DNA of 52,992 nucleotides, from the NCBI GenBank assembly GCA_045590195.1, contig JAZNQN010000076.1, positions 1 to 52,992 on the forward strand. Direction: 5' to 3'. Positions 7,362 through 16,600 of this stretch are shown piece after piece; the stretch's first letter is position 1, and each line of letters starts with the position of its first letter. The DNA comes from JAZNQN01 sp045590195. Lineage in GTDB: Bacteria > Bacillota > Clostridia > UMGS1883 > UMGS1540. The notes under the pieces were generated by a model that worked only from the letters and a program-made list of their open reading frames with translations, was not told the DNA's origin and searched no databases. A program made the translations under genes and the position numbers.

Positions 7362-8060
7362 TTATCCCAAAAATTCTTTAACACATCTTCTGTATGCGGC
7401 AACAGGGTCTTCTGCCGCAGTAATAGGTCTGCCTACAACTATGTAGTCAGAGCCGATTTCGCGTGCCTTCTCTGGAGTTGTAACCCTTTTCTGATCTCCT
7501 ACGTCGCCATCAGCAAAGCGAACGCCCGGAGTTACTGTGTAAAATTCTTTGCCGCAGTTTTCTTTAACCATTGCCGCTTCAAGTGGCGAGCAAACAACGC
7601 CGTCAAGCCCTGCCGCCTGAGCGTTTTTAGCATAATGAACAACAACGTCGCCAATATTTTTGTTTATAAGCAAATCTCTCTCCATAACTTCCTGGCTTGT
7701 TGAAGTAAGCTGAGTTACGGCAAGTAAAATAGGTCTTGTACCATCTTCTCTTGTAAGACCTTCCAAAGCAGCTTCCATCATAGGAATTGTTCCGCCTGCG
7801 TGAAGGTTACACATATCAACATCGAGGTTTGAAAGTACACGCATTGCCTTTTTAACTGTGTTTGGAATATCGTGAAGTTTTAAATCGAGGAAAATTTTGT
7901 GTCCTCTTTTTTTAATTTCTTTTACAATTTCAGGGCCTGCAGCATAAAAAAGCTCCATTCCCACTTTGAGATAAGGTTTTTCTTCTTTAAATTTGTCAAG
8001 GAAGGATAAAAGGGCATCCTTTCCGTCAAAATCACAAGCAATAATTACATCTTTAGCCAT
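7362..8060 (-). CDS. pyrF: Orotidine 5'-phosphate decarboxylase (PyrF)
   Basis: Decarboxylates OMP to UMP. The 232-aa sequence contains the catalytic LDLKLHDIPNT block at 58-68, with the Asp59/Lys61/Asp64 arrangement of the family, and the phosphate-binding VVGRPIT near the C-terminus. The ATG overlaps the pyrD stop (TAATG), indicating coupled translation. The next gene downstream is the GH-like gene, only 9 nt away. Confidence 0.95.
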   Translation of the reverse strand: MAKDVIIACDFDGKDALLSFLDKFKEEKPYLKVGMELFYAAGPEIVKEIKKRGHKIFLDLKLHDIPNTVKKAMRVLSNLDVDMCNLHAGGTIPMMEAALEGLTREDGTRPILLAVTQLTSTSQEVMERDLLINKNIGDVVVHYAKNAQAAGLDGVVCSPLEAAMVKENCGKEFYTVTPGVRFADGDVGDQKRVTTPEKAREIGSDYIVVGRPITAAEDPVAAYRRCVKEFLG

Positions 8061-8971
8061 TAGTGAGCACCTCCGATAATATCTGATAATTTTTCTATTT
8101 TGTATTTTTCCATAGCCGCCGGCAAAGCTTCAATTATTTCTTTGCAGGCATATGGGTTTACAAGGTTTGCCGCACCTACCTGAACGGCAGTTGCGCCGCA
8201 AAGCATCATTTCAATTACATCTTCTGCCGAAGTTACGCCGCCCATTCCCATAATAGGAATTTTTACGGCTTCATAAACCTGATAAACCATACGAAGTGCA
8301 ACAGGCAAAACTGCACTTCCCGAAAGGCCGCCTGTAAGGTTTGATAAAAGCGGTTTTCTTTTCTTTAAATCAATTCTCATTCCCAAAAGGGTGTTTATAA
8401 GGCTTACGCCGTCAGCTCCGCCTGCTTCACAAGCTTTTGCAATTTCGCAAATATCTGTTACATTTGGCGAAAGCTTTACAACTATTGGTTTGGTTGTAAC
8501 CTTTTTAACCTCTTTTGTAACTTCAAAAGCACTTTCGGCACTTGTTCCAAAGCTCATACCGCCGCCGTGAACATTGGGGCAGCTGATGTTTACTTCGATA
8601 ATTGAAACATTATCACACTTATCAATTTTTTCACAGCAGTATTTGTATTCGTCAAGGGAAAAACCGCTGATATTGGCAACAACGCCTTTGCTGAAATACT
8701 CTTTTATTTTAGGCATTTTTTCGTTTACAACAACGTCAATGCCGGGGTTTTGTAATCCAACGCAGTTAAGCATACCCGAAGGAGTTTCGGCAATTCTTGG
8801 AGTAGCATTACCAAAACGAGGCTCCCTTGTTGTGCCTTTTGTTGAAAATGAGCCTAAAATATTTATATCGTAAAAATCTTTAAATTCTTCGCCAAAGCCA
8901 AATGTTCCGCTGGCAGGAATAATTGGGTTTGAAAGCTCGCATCCGCAGAAATTAACTTTTAAATCTACCAT
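8060..8971 (-). CDS. pyrD: Dihydroorotate dehydrogenase B, catalytic subunit (PyrD, class 1B)
   Basis: Oxidises dihydroorotate to orotate with FMN; electrons pass to NAD+ through PyrK. The 303-aa protein has EVNISCPN (126-133), whose cysteine (131) is the catalytic base of class 1 enzymes, and the FMN phosphate region GMGGV and AAVQVGAA toward the C-terminus. It overlaps pyrK by 7 nt. The adjacent pyrK shows this is the heterotetrameric NAD-dependent 1B form. Confidence 0.95.
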   Translation of the reverse strand: MVDLKVNFCGCELSNPIIPASGTFGFGEEFKDFYDINILGSFSTKGTTREPRFGNATPRIAETPSGMLNCVGLQNPGIDVVVNEKMPKIKEYFSKGVVANISGFSLDEYKYCCEKIDKCDNVSIIEVNISCPNVHGGGMSFGTSAESAFEVTKEVKKVTTKPIVVKLSPNVTDICEIAKACEAGGADGVSLINTLLGMRIDLKKRKPLLSNLTGGLSGSAVLPVALRMVYQVYEAVKIPIMGMGGVTSAEDVIEMMLCGATAVQVGAANLVNPYACKEIIEALPAAMEKYKIEKLSDIIGGAH

Positions 8972-9681
8972 ATTATTTCCTCCTTAACCATTACGGGGCC
9001 GTCTTTACAAATTCGCTTGTCGCCATATTTTGTTTTGCAGCTGCAACCCATACAAGCGCCAAAGCCACAGCCCATTCTCTCCTCAAAGGAAAGCTGGCCA
9101 CTTGTATTTGTTTTGGCATAAACGCTTTTAAGCATAGGCTCAGGGCCGCAGGTATAAAAATATGTATACCCTTCTGGCAGAATATCGGTTACAAAGCCTT
9201 TTGTGCCAAAGCTTCCGTCAACAGTTGAAACGAAAACCTGTGCACCTATATTTTCAAATTCTTCTTTATAAAAAACATCTTCAGCGCTGTTAAATCCAAG
9301 CACAACGCTAACTTTTTTGCCTTCGGCAATAAGTTTTTTGCAAAGTCCGTACATTGGCGGAACACCTACACCACCGCCGATAAGAAGGGGCTTTTCGCCG
9401 CTTTTTGATGTATCAAATCCGTTTCCGAGACCTGTCAAAAGGTCAAGTTTTTCGCCTTTTCCCATTTTGCACATCTGCTCTGTTCCGCTGCCTACAACCT
9501 TGTAAATTAAAGTAAGCATGCCATCTTCCCAATCACAAACAGAAATGGGACGACGCAAATATTTACCTTCAAGTTTAATGTTTACAAACTGACCGGGCGC
9601 AGTTATTTTCTCTGTGTTGCCGGAAAGAATCATTTTATAAACATCTTTTGCAATTTTAATGTTTTCTTCTATTATAAACAC
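8965..9681 (-). CDS. pyrK: Dihydroorotate dehydrogenase B, electron-transfer subunit (PyrK)
   Basis: Carries FAD and a 2Fe-2S cluster and transfers electrons from PyrD to NAD+. The 238-aa sequence has the FAD motif RRPISV (43-48), the NAD site IGGGVGVPP (101-109) and cysteines 205, 210, 213 and 225 in the C-x4-C-x2-C-x11-C spacing of the family. Both ends overlap neighbours (pyrC upstream, pyrD downstream), showing tight operon packing. Confidence 0.95.
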   Translation of the reverse strand: MFIIEENIKIAKDVYKMILSGNTEKITAPGQFVNIKLEGKYLRRPISVCDWEDGMLTLIYKVVGSGTEQMCKMGKGEKLDLLTGLGNGFDTSKSGEKPLLIGGGVGVPPMYGLCKKLIAEGKKVSVVLGFNSAEDVFYKEEFENIGAQVFVSTVDGSFGTKGFVTDILPEGYTYFYTCGPEPMLKSVYAKTNTSGQLSFEERMGCGFGACMGCSCKTKYGDKRICKDGPVMVKEEIIW

Positions 9682-10940
9682 AAGTTTCCTCCTTCATAAA
9701 CTACCTTGCCGCCTACTACCGTCATATGGCATTTGCCAAAAACAGTGTCCCCGTCAAAGGGCGAGCTTTTTCCCATTGATTTAAAGCTTTTGGAATCAAT
9801 TTTGTATTCTTCATCAAGGTTAAATACTGCGAAATCTGCCGCAGCTCCTTCCTCTATATCATTTCCTATTCCGAAACGTTTTGAAGGCGCAGTATGCATA
9901 ATTTCAATAAGCTTTGGCAAAGAGATAATATTCTTCTTTACAAGGCAGGTATAAAGCTTTGCAAAAGAAGTTTCAAGCCCTACAACTCCATTTAGGCTTT
10001 TTTCAAGACCGCCGCTTTTCTCCTCTTTGCTGTGAGGTGCGTGGTCGGTTGCAATCATATCAATCGTACCATCTATAATTCCTTCAATTAAAGCATCGCG
10101 GTCGGCCGCACTTCTGATTGGCGGATTCATTTTAAATCTGCCTTCATTTTTAATATCCATATCGCAAAGGGTTAAGTAATGTGGCCCTGTTTCGCAGGTT
10201 ACATCAAGGCCTGCCGCTTTGGCTTTTCTTATAAGGTCAACAGTTTCTTTGGTTGAAATGTGGCAAACGTGGTATTTACAGCCAATTTTCGAAACAAGCT
10301 TTAAATCTCTTTCAACCTGCCTCCATTCGCTTTCAGAAGAAATACCACGATGACCATTAAGTTTTGCATATTCCCCATCGTGAATATATCCACCGAAAAG
10401 AAGCGAATTGTCTTCGCAATGTGCTACCAAAATTTTTTGGAGCTCTTTGCATTTTTTCATTGCCATTTCCATTACTTCGTCGCTTTGAACGCCACGCCCG
10501 TCGTCAGAAAAGGCTATTGCTCTTTCCATTTTTTCCATATCGGAAAGCTTTTGCCCTGCTTGTCCCTTTGTAATTGAGCCCATTGGGTAAACGCGGCAGA
10601 TGGCATCTTTATCTATTATATCTGTTTGAACCTTTAAGTTTTCTGCGCTATCGGGTACAGGGTTTAAATTAGGCATTGAACAAACAGCCGTAAAACCACC
10701 CGAGACCGCTGCCCCTGTTCCGCTTTTAATTGTTTCTTTATACAAAAAACCCGGCTCTCTTAAATGAACGTGAACGTCAATAAGACCCGGTATTACATAC
10801 AAATTATTAAAATCATAAACAAGGCCGCCCTCATAGCCGCCCAAAGGAGATTTAAAGCTCACTTTTCCATCAGATACAAAAATATCGCGTTTTTCGAATT
10901 TATTATTTATAAAAACATTTCCCGAAAGCTTAAAGCTCAC
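9672..10940 (-). CDS. pyrC: Dihydroorotase (PyrC, class I)
   Basis: Zinc amidohydrolase that cyclises carbamoyl aspartate to dihydroorotate. The 422-aa length fits the class I form of Gram-positives. DVHVHLREPG (55-64) holds the first two metal histidines; CETGPHYLTL and ATDHAPHS supply further metal and substrate ligands. The start is GTG at 10940 with AGGAGG 7 nt upstream (10948-10953). It is the first gene of the pyr operon. No strong promoter is visible in the 68 nt between it and the S1 gene. Confidence 0.94.
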   Translation of the reverse strand: MSFKLSGNVFINNKFEKRDIFVSDGKVSFKSPLGGYEGGLVYDFNNLYVIPGLIDVHVHLREPGFLYKETIKSGTGAAVSGGFTAVCSMPNLNPVPDSAENLKVQTDIIDKDAICRVYPMGSITKGQAGQKLSDMEKMERAIAFSDDGRGVQSDEVMEMAMKKCKELQKILVAHCEDNSLLFGGYIHDGEYAKLNGHRGISSESEWRQVERDLKLVSKIGCKYHVCHISTKETVDLIRKAKAAGLDVTCETGPHYLTLCDMDIKNEGRFKMNPPIRSAADRDALIEGIIDGTIDMIATDHAPHSKEEKSGGLEKSLNGVVGLETSFAKLYTCLVKKNIISLPKLIEIMHTAPSKRFGIGNDIEEGAAADFAVFNLDEEYKIDSKSFKSMGKSSPFDGDTVFGKCHMTVVGGKVVYEGGNLCL

Positions 10941-10976
10941 TTTTTTTCCTCCTCAAAACGAAAAATTTCATACAAA

Positions 10977-10999
10977 CACCTCCCCTTGTAAGGGAGGTG
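10977..10999 (-). terminator. Hairpin between the S1-domain gene and pyrC (weak terminator or attenuator)
   Basis: An 8-bp perfect GC-rich stem, CACCTCCC (10977-10984) with GGGAGGTG (10992-10999), is followed on the minus strand by TTTGTATGAAATTTTT. The T-tract is broken, so termination may be partial. Because no good pyrC promoter is visible, the hairpin could set the level of read-through into the pyr operon. No PyrR-type anti-terminator motif was recognised. Confidence 0.5.
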
Positions 11000-11008
11000 A
11001 CAAAACTC

Positions 11009-11437
11009 TTAATAAGAACCGGAACCTTTGCGGTATCCGCCCCTTTTTGATTCTACATTTCTTTTAATATCGTGCATTTTTTCATCGCTTGCCTGCTTAA
11101 ATTTAAGCATTTTATCTTCAAAGGACAAATTTTCTTCTTTCTGAGGCCAATCAAAAACAGCCGGACGTGAAGAAGTTGGTACAGAAGTTTTTTTGCTTTC
11201 CTTCTCAAGTGCTTTTTTTATGGAAAGGCTTATTTTTCCACCGGGTTCAATTGAAACTACCATAACCCTAACACTATCGCCTTCTTTAACATAGTCGCTT
11301 ATTTTTTCAACATATTCTCTTGCAACTTCCGAAATATGTACAAGGCCGCGTTTGCCTTCGCCAATATCAACAAAAGCCCCAAAATTTGTAACTCCAGTTA
11401 CCTTTCCGTCAATTATTTTTCCTACCTCAAGTGACAT
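11009..11437 (-). CDS. S1 RNA-binding domain protein (YabR-like)
   Basis: A 142-aa protein with one S1 fold at residues 5-76 (GKIIDGKVTGVTNFGAFVDI, then GLVHISEV and ISLSIKKA) and a charged, low-complexity tail rich in Lys, Ser and Gly. Proteins of this kind follow divIC in many Firmicutes (YabR in Bacillus) and bind RNA or ribosomes. The order yabP-yabQ-divIC-S1 is the conserved arrangement. GGAGG lies 12 nt before the ATG, a slightly long spacing. The exact RNA target is unknown. Confidence 0.85.
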   Translation of the reverse strand: MSLEVGKIIDGKVTGVTNFGAFVDIGEGKRGLVHISEVAREYVEKISDYVKEGDSVRVMVVSIEPGGKISLSIKKALEKESKKTSVPTSSRPAVFDWPQKEENLSFEDKMLKFKQASDEKMHDIKRNVESKRGGYRKGSGSY

Positions 11438-11482
11438 ACGGAAAAAATTCCTCCTTTGAAAATTTAAAAAAGCTTATCGAAA

Positions 11483-11782
11483 TCAGTTGCCGGTTACATC
11501 AACGAAAACAGTTTCGTCACTTCTTACAAGCCCAAGCCTTTCTCTGGCTATTGTTTCAATAGTATCGTCAGTAACGCCTGCTTTTTTCTTTTCTTCAAGA
11601 GCCGCAAGCTCACCTTTTTTATCTTCAATTTTGGTGTTATACTCGTTTATTGTATTGTTAAGGCCATTAAGCGCAGACTGCTGCCCCACAATGGCAATCG
11701 AAAAATATACAATAAGAGCCAGAGCAAATAAAGTTTTAATATTAAATTGAGTTTTTTTAGCCTTTTTCTGGCTTTCTCTCAT
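11483..11782 (-). CDS. divIC: Septum formation initiator, DivIC/FtsB family
   Basis: Bitopic division protein that works with DivIB and FtsL at the septum. The short cytoplasmic N-terminus is rich in Lys/Gln. One membrane segment (FALALIVYFSIAIVG) is followed by a coiled coil (NTINEYNTKIEDKKGELAALEEKKK) and the ARERLGLVRSDETVFV end typical of the family. The ATG at 11782 is preferred because GGAG lies 9 nt before it; an in-frame GTG at 11797 has no ribosome site. It has its own promoter, whose -10 lies inside a 12-bp inverted repeat. Confidence 0.88.
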   Translation of the reverse strand: MRESQKKAKKTQFNIKTLFALALIVYFSIAIVGQQSALNGLNNTINEYNTKIEDKKGELAALEEKKKAGVTDDTIETIARERLGLVRSDETVFVDVTGN

Positions 11783-11829
11783 AACTTCATTCTCCACATA
11801 AAAAAATAATTAACTCTAAGACATACTTT

Positions 11830-11863
11830 ATACCGAAATATATTATATAACATATTTCGGTAT
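11830..11863. promoter_or_regulatory. Perfect 12-bp inverted repeat over the divIC promoter (candidate operator)
   Basis: ATACCGAAATAT (11830-11841) and ATATTTCGGTAT (11852-11863) are perfect complements around a 10-nt centre. The centre holds the divIC -10, and one arm fills most of the spacer. There is no T-tract after it, so a repressor site is more likely than a terminator. Confidence 0.6.
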
Positions 11864-11870
11864 TTGTAAA
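11842..11870 (-). promoter_or_regulatory. SigmaA-type promoter of divIC
   Basis: TTTACA (11865-11870), a 17-nt spacer and TATAAT (11842-11847) lie on the minus strand. The predicted start is near 11835, giving a leader of about 50 nt before the ATG at 11782. Confidence 0.75.
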
Positions 11871-11877
11871 GTATTAT

Positions 11878-12336
11878 TTAATACATTTTTAATTGTTTTT
11901 TTATTTTTTTTGACTTGGAATGTATTTTTTTAAAAATCTTGCCTGTTTTCTTTAAAAAAAATACAATTGGCCGTGAAATCAGGGCGAAAAAGCTTTGAAA
12001 AAATACAAAATTTTTTACCATAACTATTTTTATAACATAAAGCAAAGCGGAAAAAATTTTAACCACATATTTGCTTGCTGTAAAAAAATAAATAACAAGT
12101 CCTGCAGCAATACCAATGAAAAAATAAAACCTTACGCCGCCACTGTTAAACTTATAGAGCACATAGAATATGAGTATAGCCTCGCAAAGCCAGAAAAGTA
12201 TGTCCTCAAGGGCCACTTTTTTTCCTTTTCCTATCTTTCTCAGGGCCCTGAAAAAATCGAAAATAACAGCAGCCACAGCACCCGACAAAATTGAAACTCC
12301 AAAAAAATAAAGTTCGCCGATTATCGCATCATTCAT
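11878..12336 (-). CDS. yabQ: Spore cortex biosynthesis protein YabQ
   Basis: A 152-aa membrane protein with four predicted hydrophobic segments (GVSILSGAVAAVIFDFF, ILFWLCEAILIFYVLY, FYFFIGIAAGLVIYFF, and a weaker later one) and a very basic C-terminus. In Bacillus, YabQ is made in the mother cell and is needed for cortex assembly. Its place directly after yabP (2-nt gap) and before divIC matches the conserved order. There is no good separate ribosome site, so translation is probably coupled to yabP. Confidence 0.87.
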   Translation of the reverse strand: MNDAIIGELYFFGVSILSGAVAAVIFDFFRALRKIGKGKKVALEDILFWLCEAILIFYVLYKFNSGGVRFYFFIGIAAGLVIYFFTASKYVVKIFSALLYVIKIVMVKNFVFFQSFFALISRPIVFFLKKTGKIFKKIHSKSKKIKKQLKMY

Positions 12337-12338
12337 AC

Positions 12339-12638
12339 TTATTTAAACAGTTTTTTCAGTATGGAAGTTCCTGATTTAGCTTCTTCATCCGTGTAGTGAA
12401 GCGAATTTATTTCTCCTTCAACAACAACTTCTCCTGTTTCTACCGAAAGCTTATTTATTTTAAGATTTGCCCCTTTGATGTTAAGCATTCCGGCCTCTGT
12501 ATAAAGGCAAACCTCATCTTCATCAAAACTGCCAACATCAGAAACGCCTGAAATACTAAGCTTTTTTCTGTTTTCCAAAATAACATTCTGGCTTATTTCT
12601 CTCCCCTGAGATTTGGTAAATCTTTTTTCGTCTATCAT
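12339..12638 (-). CDS. yabP: Sporulation protein YabP
   Basis: A 99-aa protein of the YabP family. The signature is a beta-rich core: QNVILENRKKLSISGVSDVGSFDEDEV, then GMLNIKGANLKINKLSVETGEVVVEGEI. In Bacillus it is a sporulation protein made in the mother cell, linked to cortex formation with YabQ. AAGGGAG precedes the ATG. The S4-domain gene (yabO) that often lies upstream is absent here; an HPr-like gene occupies the place, separated by a terminator. A sporulation-sigma promoter could not be picked out with confidence. Confidence 0.88.
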   Translation of the reverse strand: MIDEKRFTKSQGREISQNVILENRKKLSISGVSDVGSFDEDEVCLYTEAGMLNIKGANLKINKLSVETGEVVVEGEINSLHYTDEEAKSGTSILKKLFK

Positions 12639-12690
12639 AAAAATCTCCCTTCCGCCAGAGGCTTTAATGGGAAAGGAACTTTCACATTAA

Positions 12691-12738
12691 AAAACCTCCT
12701 TGCATTTATACTAAAATGTATTCCTGCAAGAAGGTTTT
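12691..12738 (-). terminator. Terminator after the HPr-like gene
   Basis: AAAACCTCCTTGCA (12691-12704) pairs with TGCAAGAAGGTTTT (12725-12738), with one mismatch. On the minus strand the stem ends in GGTTTTTT. It separates the HPr-like gene from yabP. Confidence 0.75.
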
Positions 12739-12758
12739 TATTCTGCCAAATGGACAAA

Positions 12759-12986
12759 TTATTTAATGAATTTTGCCATATCTTTTTCAATTTCAGCGCA
12801 ATCGTCAGAGTGAACTTCAACTTTGATAGGTTTTGCAAGATCAAGGCTGAAAATACCCATAATTGATTTTGCATCTACAACATATCTGCCGGAAACCAAA
12901 TCGATATCGCAGCTATATCTGTTAACCATATTTACAAAGTCTTTAACATCTCCGATAGAATCAAGCATTATTTCAAAAGTTTTCAT
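12759..12986 (-). CDS. HPr-like protein lacking the phosphorylatable histidine
   Basis: A 75-aa protein with the HPr fold. The segment AKSIMGIFSLDLAKPIKVEV (39-58) aligns well with the regulatory Ser46 region of HPr, with Ser41 as the equivalent serine. The N-terminal catalytic segment, normally xGLHARPA with His15, reads DSIGDVKDFV, so PTS phosphotransfer by His is excluded. This resembles Bacillus Crh, which also lacks the histidine and acts in carbon catabolite control when Ser46 is phosphorylated. Whether it is a functional Crh analogue is inference. It has its own sigmaA-type promoter, an AAAGGAG ribosome site and a terminator, so it is monocistronic. Confidence 0.8.
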   Translation of the reverse strand: MKTFEIMLDSIGDVKDFVNMVNRYSCDIDLVSGRYVVDAKSIMGIFSLDLAKPIKVEVHSDDCAEIEKDMAKFIK

Positions 12987-13024
12987 AATAGTTCTCCTTT
13001 CATATCAAAAAATTTTACACCTAT

Positions 13025-13053
13025 ATTTTACATCAAAATCAATTATTAGTCAA
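13025..13053 (-). promoter_or_regulatory. SigmaA-type promoter of the HPr-like gene
   Basis: TTGACT (13048-13053), a 17-nt spacer and TAAAAT (13025-13030) lie on the minus strand, giving a leader of about 30 nt. Confidence 0.75.
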
Positions 13054-13079
13054 GCAAACAGATGCAATTTAATACAAGT

Positions 13080-13580
13080 TTAACATTTTTTTGCTAAATC
13101 AGAAAAAATTCCACCGTTTAAAAGCCCTTCAAAGTTAGTTTGACGAAGTGCCTCATAAACAACTATGGCAACGGAATTTGAAAGATTTAAGCTTCTGGCT
13201 TCTTCTATCATTGGTATTCTGATTGCCCTGTCTATATTTTCTTTAATAAAATCTTCAGGAAGGCCTTTTGTTTCTTTGCCAAAAAATATAAAATCTCCGT
13301 CTTTATACTGTGCTTCTGCATAAGTTTTGCCCGCCTTTGTGCTGGCAAGGTAAATTGAAGCCCCCTTATTTATTTCAAAAAACTCTTCAAGGCTTTCGTA
13401 ATACTTAACACCAAGCAAATGCCAGTAATCAAGCCCTGCTCTTTTAAGCTTTTTATCGTCAATTTCAAAGCCCATGGGCTTTATTATATGTAACCCCGAG
13501 CCGGTTGCCGCACAGGTTCTGGCAATGTTTCCAGTATTTTGCGGGATTTCCGGTTGATGAAGTACAATGTTAAAACTCAT
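13080..13580 (-). CDS. trmL: tRNA (cytidine(34)-2'-O)-methyltransferase (TrmL, SPOUT family)
   Basis: Methylates the wobble ribose of tRNA-Leu isoacceptors with SAM. The sequence begins MSFNIVLHQPEIPQNTGNIARTCAA, the family hallmark, and ends with the SAM-knot motif RSLNLSNSVAIVVYEALRQ. The longer in-frame start at 13640 would translate through the terminator of the upstream SLH gene and adds 20 unrelated residues, so 13580 is used, giving 166 aa. The ribosome site is weak (GGAAAGAG). Confidence 0.9.
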   Translation of the reverse strand: MSFNIVLHQPEIPQNTGNIARTCAATGSGLHIIKPMGFEIDDKKLKRAGLDYWHLLGVKYYESLEEFFEINKGASIYLASTKAGKTYAEAQYKDGDFIFFGKETKGLPEDFIKENIDRAIRIPMIEEARSLNLSNSVAIVVYEALRQTNFEGLLNGGIFSDLAKKC

Positions 13581-13605
13581 AAAATTCACTCTTTCCAAAA
13601 AGTAT

Positions 13606-13632
13606 AAAAGAGCCGCCTGTGGCGGCCCTTTT
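13606..13632 (-). terminator. Terminator of the 1021-aa SLH protein gene
   Basis: AAAAG and GCCGCC pair with GGCGGC and CTTTT around a 3-nt loop with one mismatch. The minus-strand stem ends in CTTTTATACTTTTT. It lies 14 nt past the SLH stop codon. Confidence 0.85.
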
Positions 13633-13645
13633 AAAAGCATTTTAA

Positions 13646-16600
13646 TTAGTATTTGATAATTGCAATTGTTCTAACTGTACCGCTTGCGCAGAACATAAGA
13701 ACCTGTGAAGCATCTGCATCGCTTCCGTTTGAAGCTCTGAGTTCTCTTACTGTTGCAATTTCATCAAATGAAACGTCGCTGATAATCACATCGTCAGTAT
13801 CGTTAGTAGTAAGGTCGATAACAAATATTTTAGCATTGTTTGCAAGCGCAAATGTATTTGTATCTGCAGTAATATCAAAGTTATCGCTACCTACAACTGC
13901 ATCGCTTGCGATTACATTTGTAACTGCAAGTCTCTTTTCGTCACCGGTGCTCTTACCAATAACAGTACCGTAAACGATACGATTTGTTGAGCTTTCGATT
14001 GAAGCTTCGCCGCTGAGGCTTGTTCTATCGTATGCTATGTCACGTTTGTTTTTAGCCTCAAGCACTGAGGAAACGCTTGCCAAAGCATTGTAATCATCAG
14101 CCGCACTAGCAAGGTCTGTTCCCTTGTTTCCGAAAAGAACCGGTCTTCCGTTTATAATTTCGAAAACCATTTCAATTTTGTCTACCATTCCGTCATCAAG
14201 TGAATAACGGAAAATTTCACCTGTCTGAATTTCTGTAAAGAGTTTCGAGGTGTATTTTTTATCGTTTGTAGAGTCAATAACCTGAAGTTCTTCCGATTTA
14301 AGAGTATTCTTTGCAGAAACTGAAATTTCTGCACCTGTTTTGAAGTTGTATCCGCTTTCAAGTAAATCGAAGCCTTTGAACACATCATCAACATAATCAC
14401 CGGATTCTATAACGCTTTTTGCAAGTACAATATTTGCGCTTGATGAAATATCGCCGGAATCTTCTTCTGCATAGCAGATAAGATACTCAGGTGTACCTGT
14501 ATCATCCATACAGTAGCCTTCAACTCTGTAATATTTGTTTGAACCAAAGTGACTATATGTTGTATTTTTATATTCCTTAACTTTTGTTGGATCTGTTGGA
14601 ATTACAAGTACAGGAGTGGAAGTTCCAAGCTGAATAACTGTTGACAAGTTTTCATTTAAGAACTTTCTGCCTGATACGTATTTGTATTTACCTTCCCTTG
14701 AACTTGCAGCCTGCTTATTAAATGGCAACGACTGAACCATATCGTCATTTGCAGGCACTGCATTAGGATCGCAAGTATCTATGCTGTCAACCTTACCTTC
14801 TTTATTAAGAGTGTATCTTATAAGCTGGCCATAATCCGGCAATGTTCCGATACCGCTACCTGCTTTTGTGCTATTTGCATTTGCATGAGCGGTTGCAAGT
14901 GGTGCCAAAATGTCAGCTGCATCTGTAAAAGGATGGCCGTCAACTCTTACATTTGAAGCAACTTTGTAAATTTTTTCGCCTTTCTGACCGCTTGTCATAC
15001 CGAATACCTGCATTTCAGTTACGCCGTTGATACCGCCTGTTGCGGAAGCATCAAGAAGGTAACCAACATATACGTTAGTGCCTTCAGCTGCAGAAACATT
15101 TTCAGCCGCTGCAATTTTACCAGTAGCATCAAGGTAAACAGTTGCACTGCTACCTGCTACAAATGTAGGTTTGTCTGCGCCCTGATATTCAGCAAAGTTA
15201 TAAGCAAACTGGTATTCGTTACCGCCAATTGTAATTGTGTTGCCGGAAATCGAGCTTACAACACCTGATTTTTTATTCTTTGTAACGGTCATATTGAAAA
15301 TAGTACCGTCTTCAGAAGCATAAAGGTTAACAATGTCGTACTTGGAAACTGTAAAGTTTTTAGTATCTACGACATCTGTACCTTTATTATTAACTGTTAC
15401 ATAACCTGTTTTTTCAGGAACAACGAAGTCGCCGCCGCCATAAAGGGCATAAATCTTTTTAAGTTTTGTAGCAGAATCTGTACCCTGGCTGCTTACTGCG
15501 TAAATTTTGCAGTCGTTTATAATTGCAACATCAGCTTCAGCATCGCCATCGTTTGAAATAAGGGTAATGTTGCCGGCTTTTACATTATTGAAATATGAAG
15601 TGTATGAAGCTGCGCCGGAACCTAAATATTTACCATTATAAACAATTGACATATTGCTTTCAAAGCTTACCTGAACAGTATCATTGGAATAATCAGATTC
15701 CCAATATGAAATACCATTTGCAGTTACTCTTTCTATAAGAGAAGCCTCAATTACATCTATGCTGTTTGATGAAGTTTTTGAAATTGTACTTACAACAGGA
15801 ATATCTCCTGTGTTGCTTTGAATGTTAGCAGAAACTGCGTAACCCAAAAGCGCCATTGTATCGGTTCCGTAAGGAACTGTGCATATCTTAACTTCGCCAT
15901 TTGTCAAAATACCAATATATCTGCTGGAGCCGCTTACAGCTGCACCGCCGATTGAAGTTTGGCTGCAGCTTACAACTACGCCTTCAACTTTTTCAGTTTT
16001 CTGGTATTCTTCTCTGGCAGTTGTTCCACCCTGGGAAACACCTACGCCGCCTGTCTGGTCGGCAGAATTGTTAGCAACTTTAGCATCGAGAGCATTTGCA
16101 GTAAGTATTGCTACTATACCACGTGGAGCATATTCATCCTGCTTGTCAGTTGCAATGTTTTTCAAAAGTCCAAGTTCAGCTGCCTGTGTAATATAGCCTA
16201 CATACCATGCAGCACCTGCAGGGGTACGGTTTACAGCAAGTTCACCATAACCAAGTGCACAAACTATCATTTTAACAGCTTCGCTATATTTTACAGGATC
16301 GTCGGGTTTAAATGTTCCGTCTGTATATCCGTTTACAATTTTGTAGTCAATTGCCAAACGAATAAATTTCTGTGCCCAGTGTGATGTAGCATCAACATCG
16401 GCAAAGCCTGTGGGAACACCTTCAACTGCAACATTCTGCAATTTTAAAAATGTTACTATAACCTTTGCAACTTCTGCACGGGTGATAATAGCATCCGGTC
16501 TGAAATCGCCCTCAGGATATCCTGAAATAATGCCATAAGGAACAAGTTCCGCAACGGCATTACCAACAATTGAATCCGGATCAACATCGCTAAATGTAAC

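Noticed and set aside
12635..12874. 79-codon minus-strand ORF overlapping the HPr-like gene
   Set aside because: It runs through the terminator hairpin and overlaps the HPr-like gene out of frame; composition is poly-Leu/Asn with no family match.
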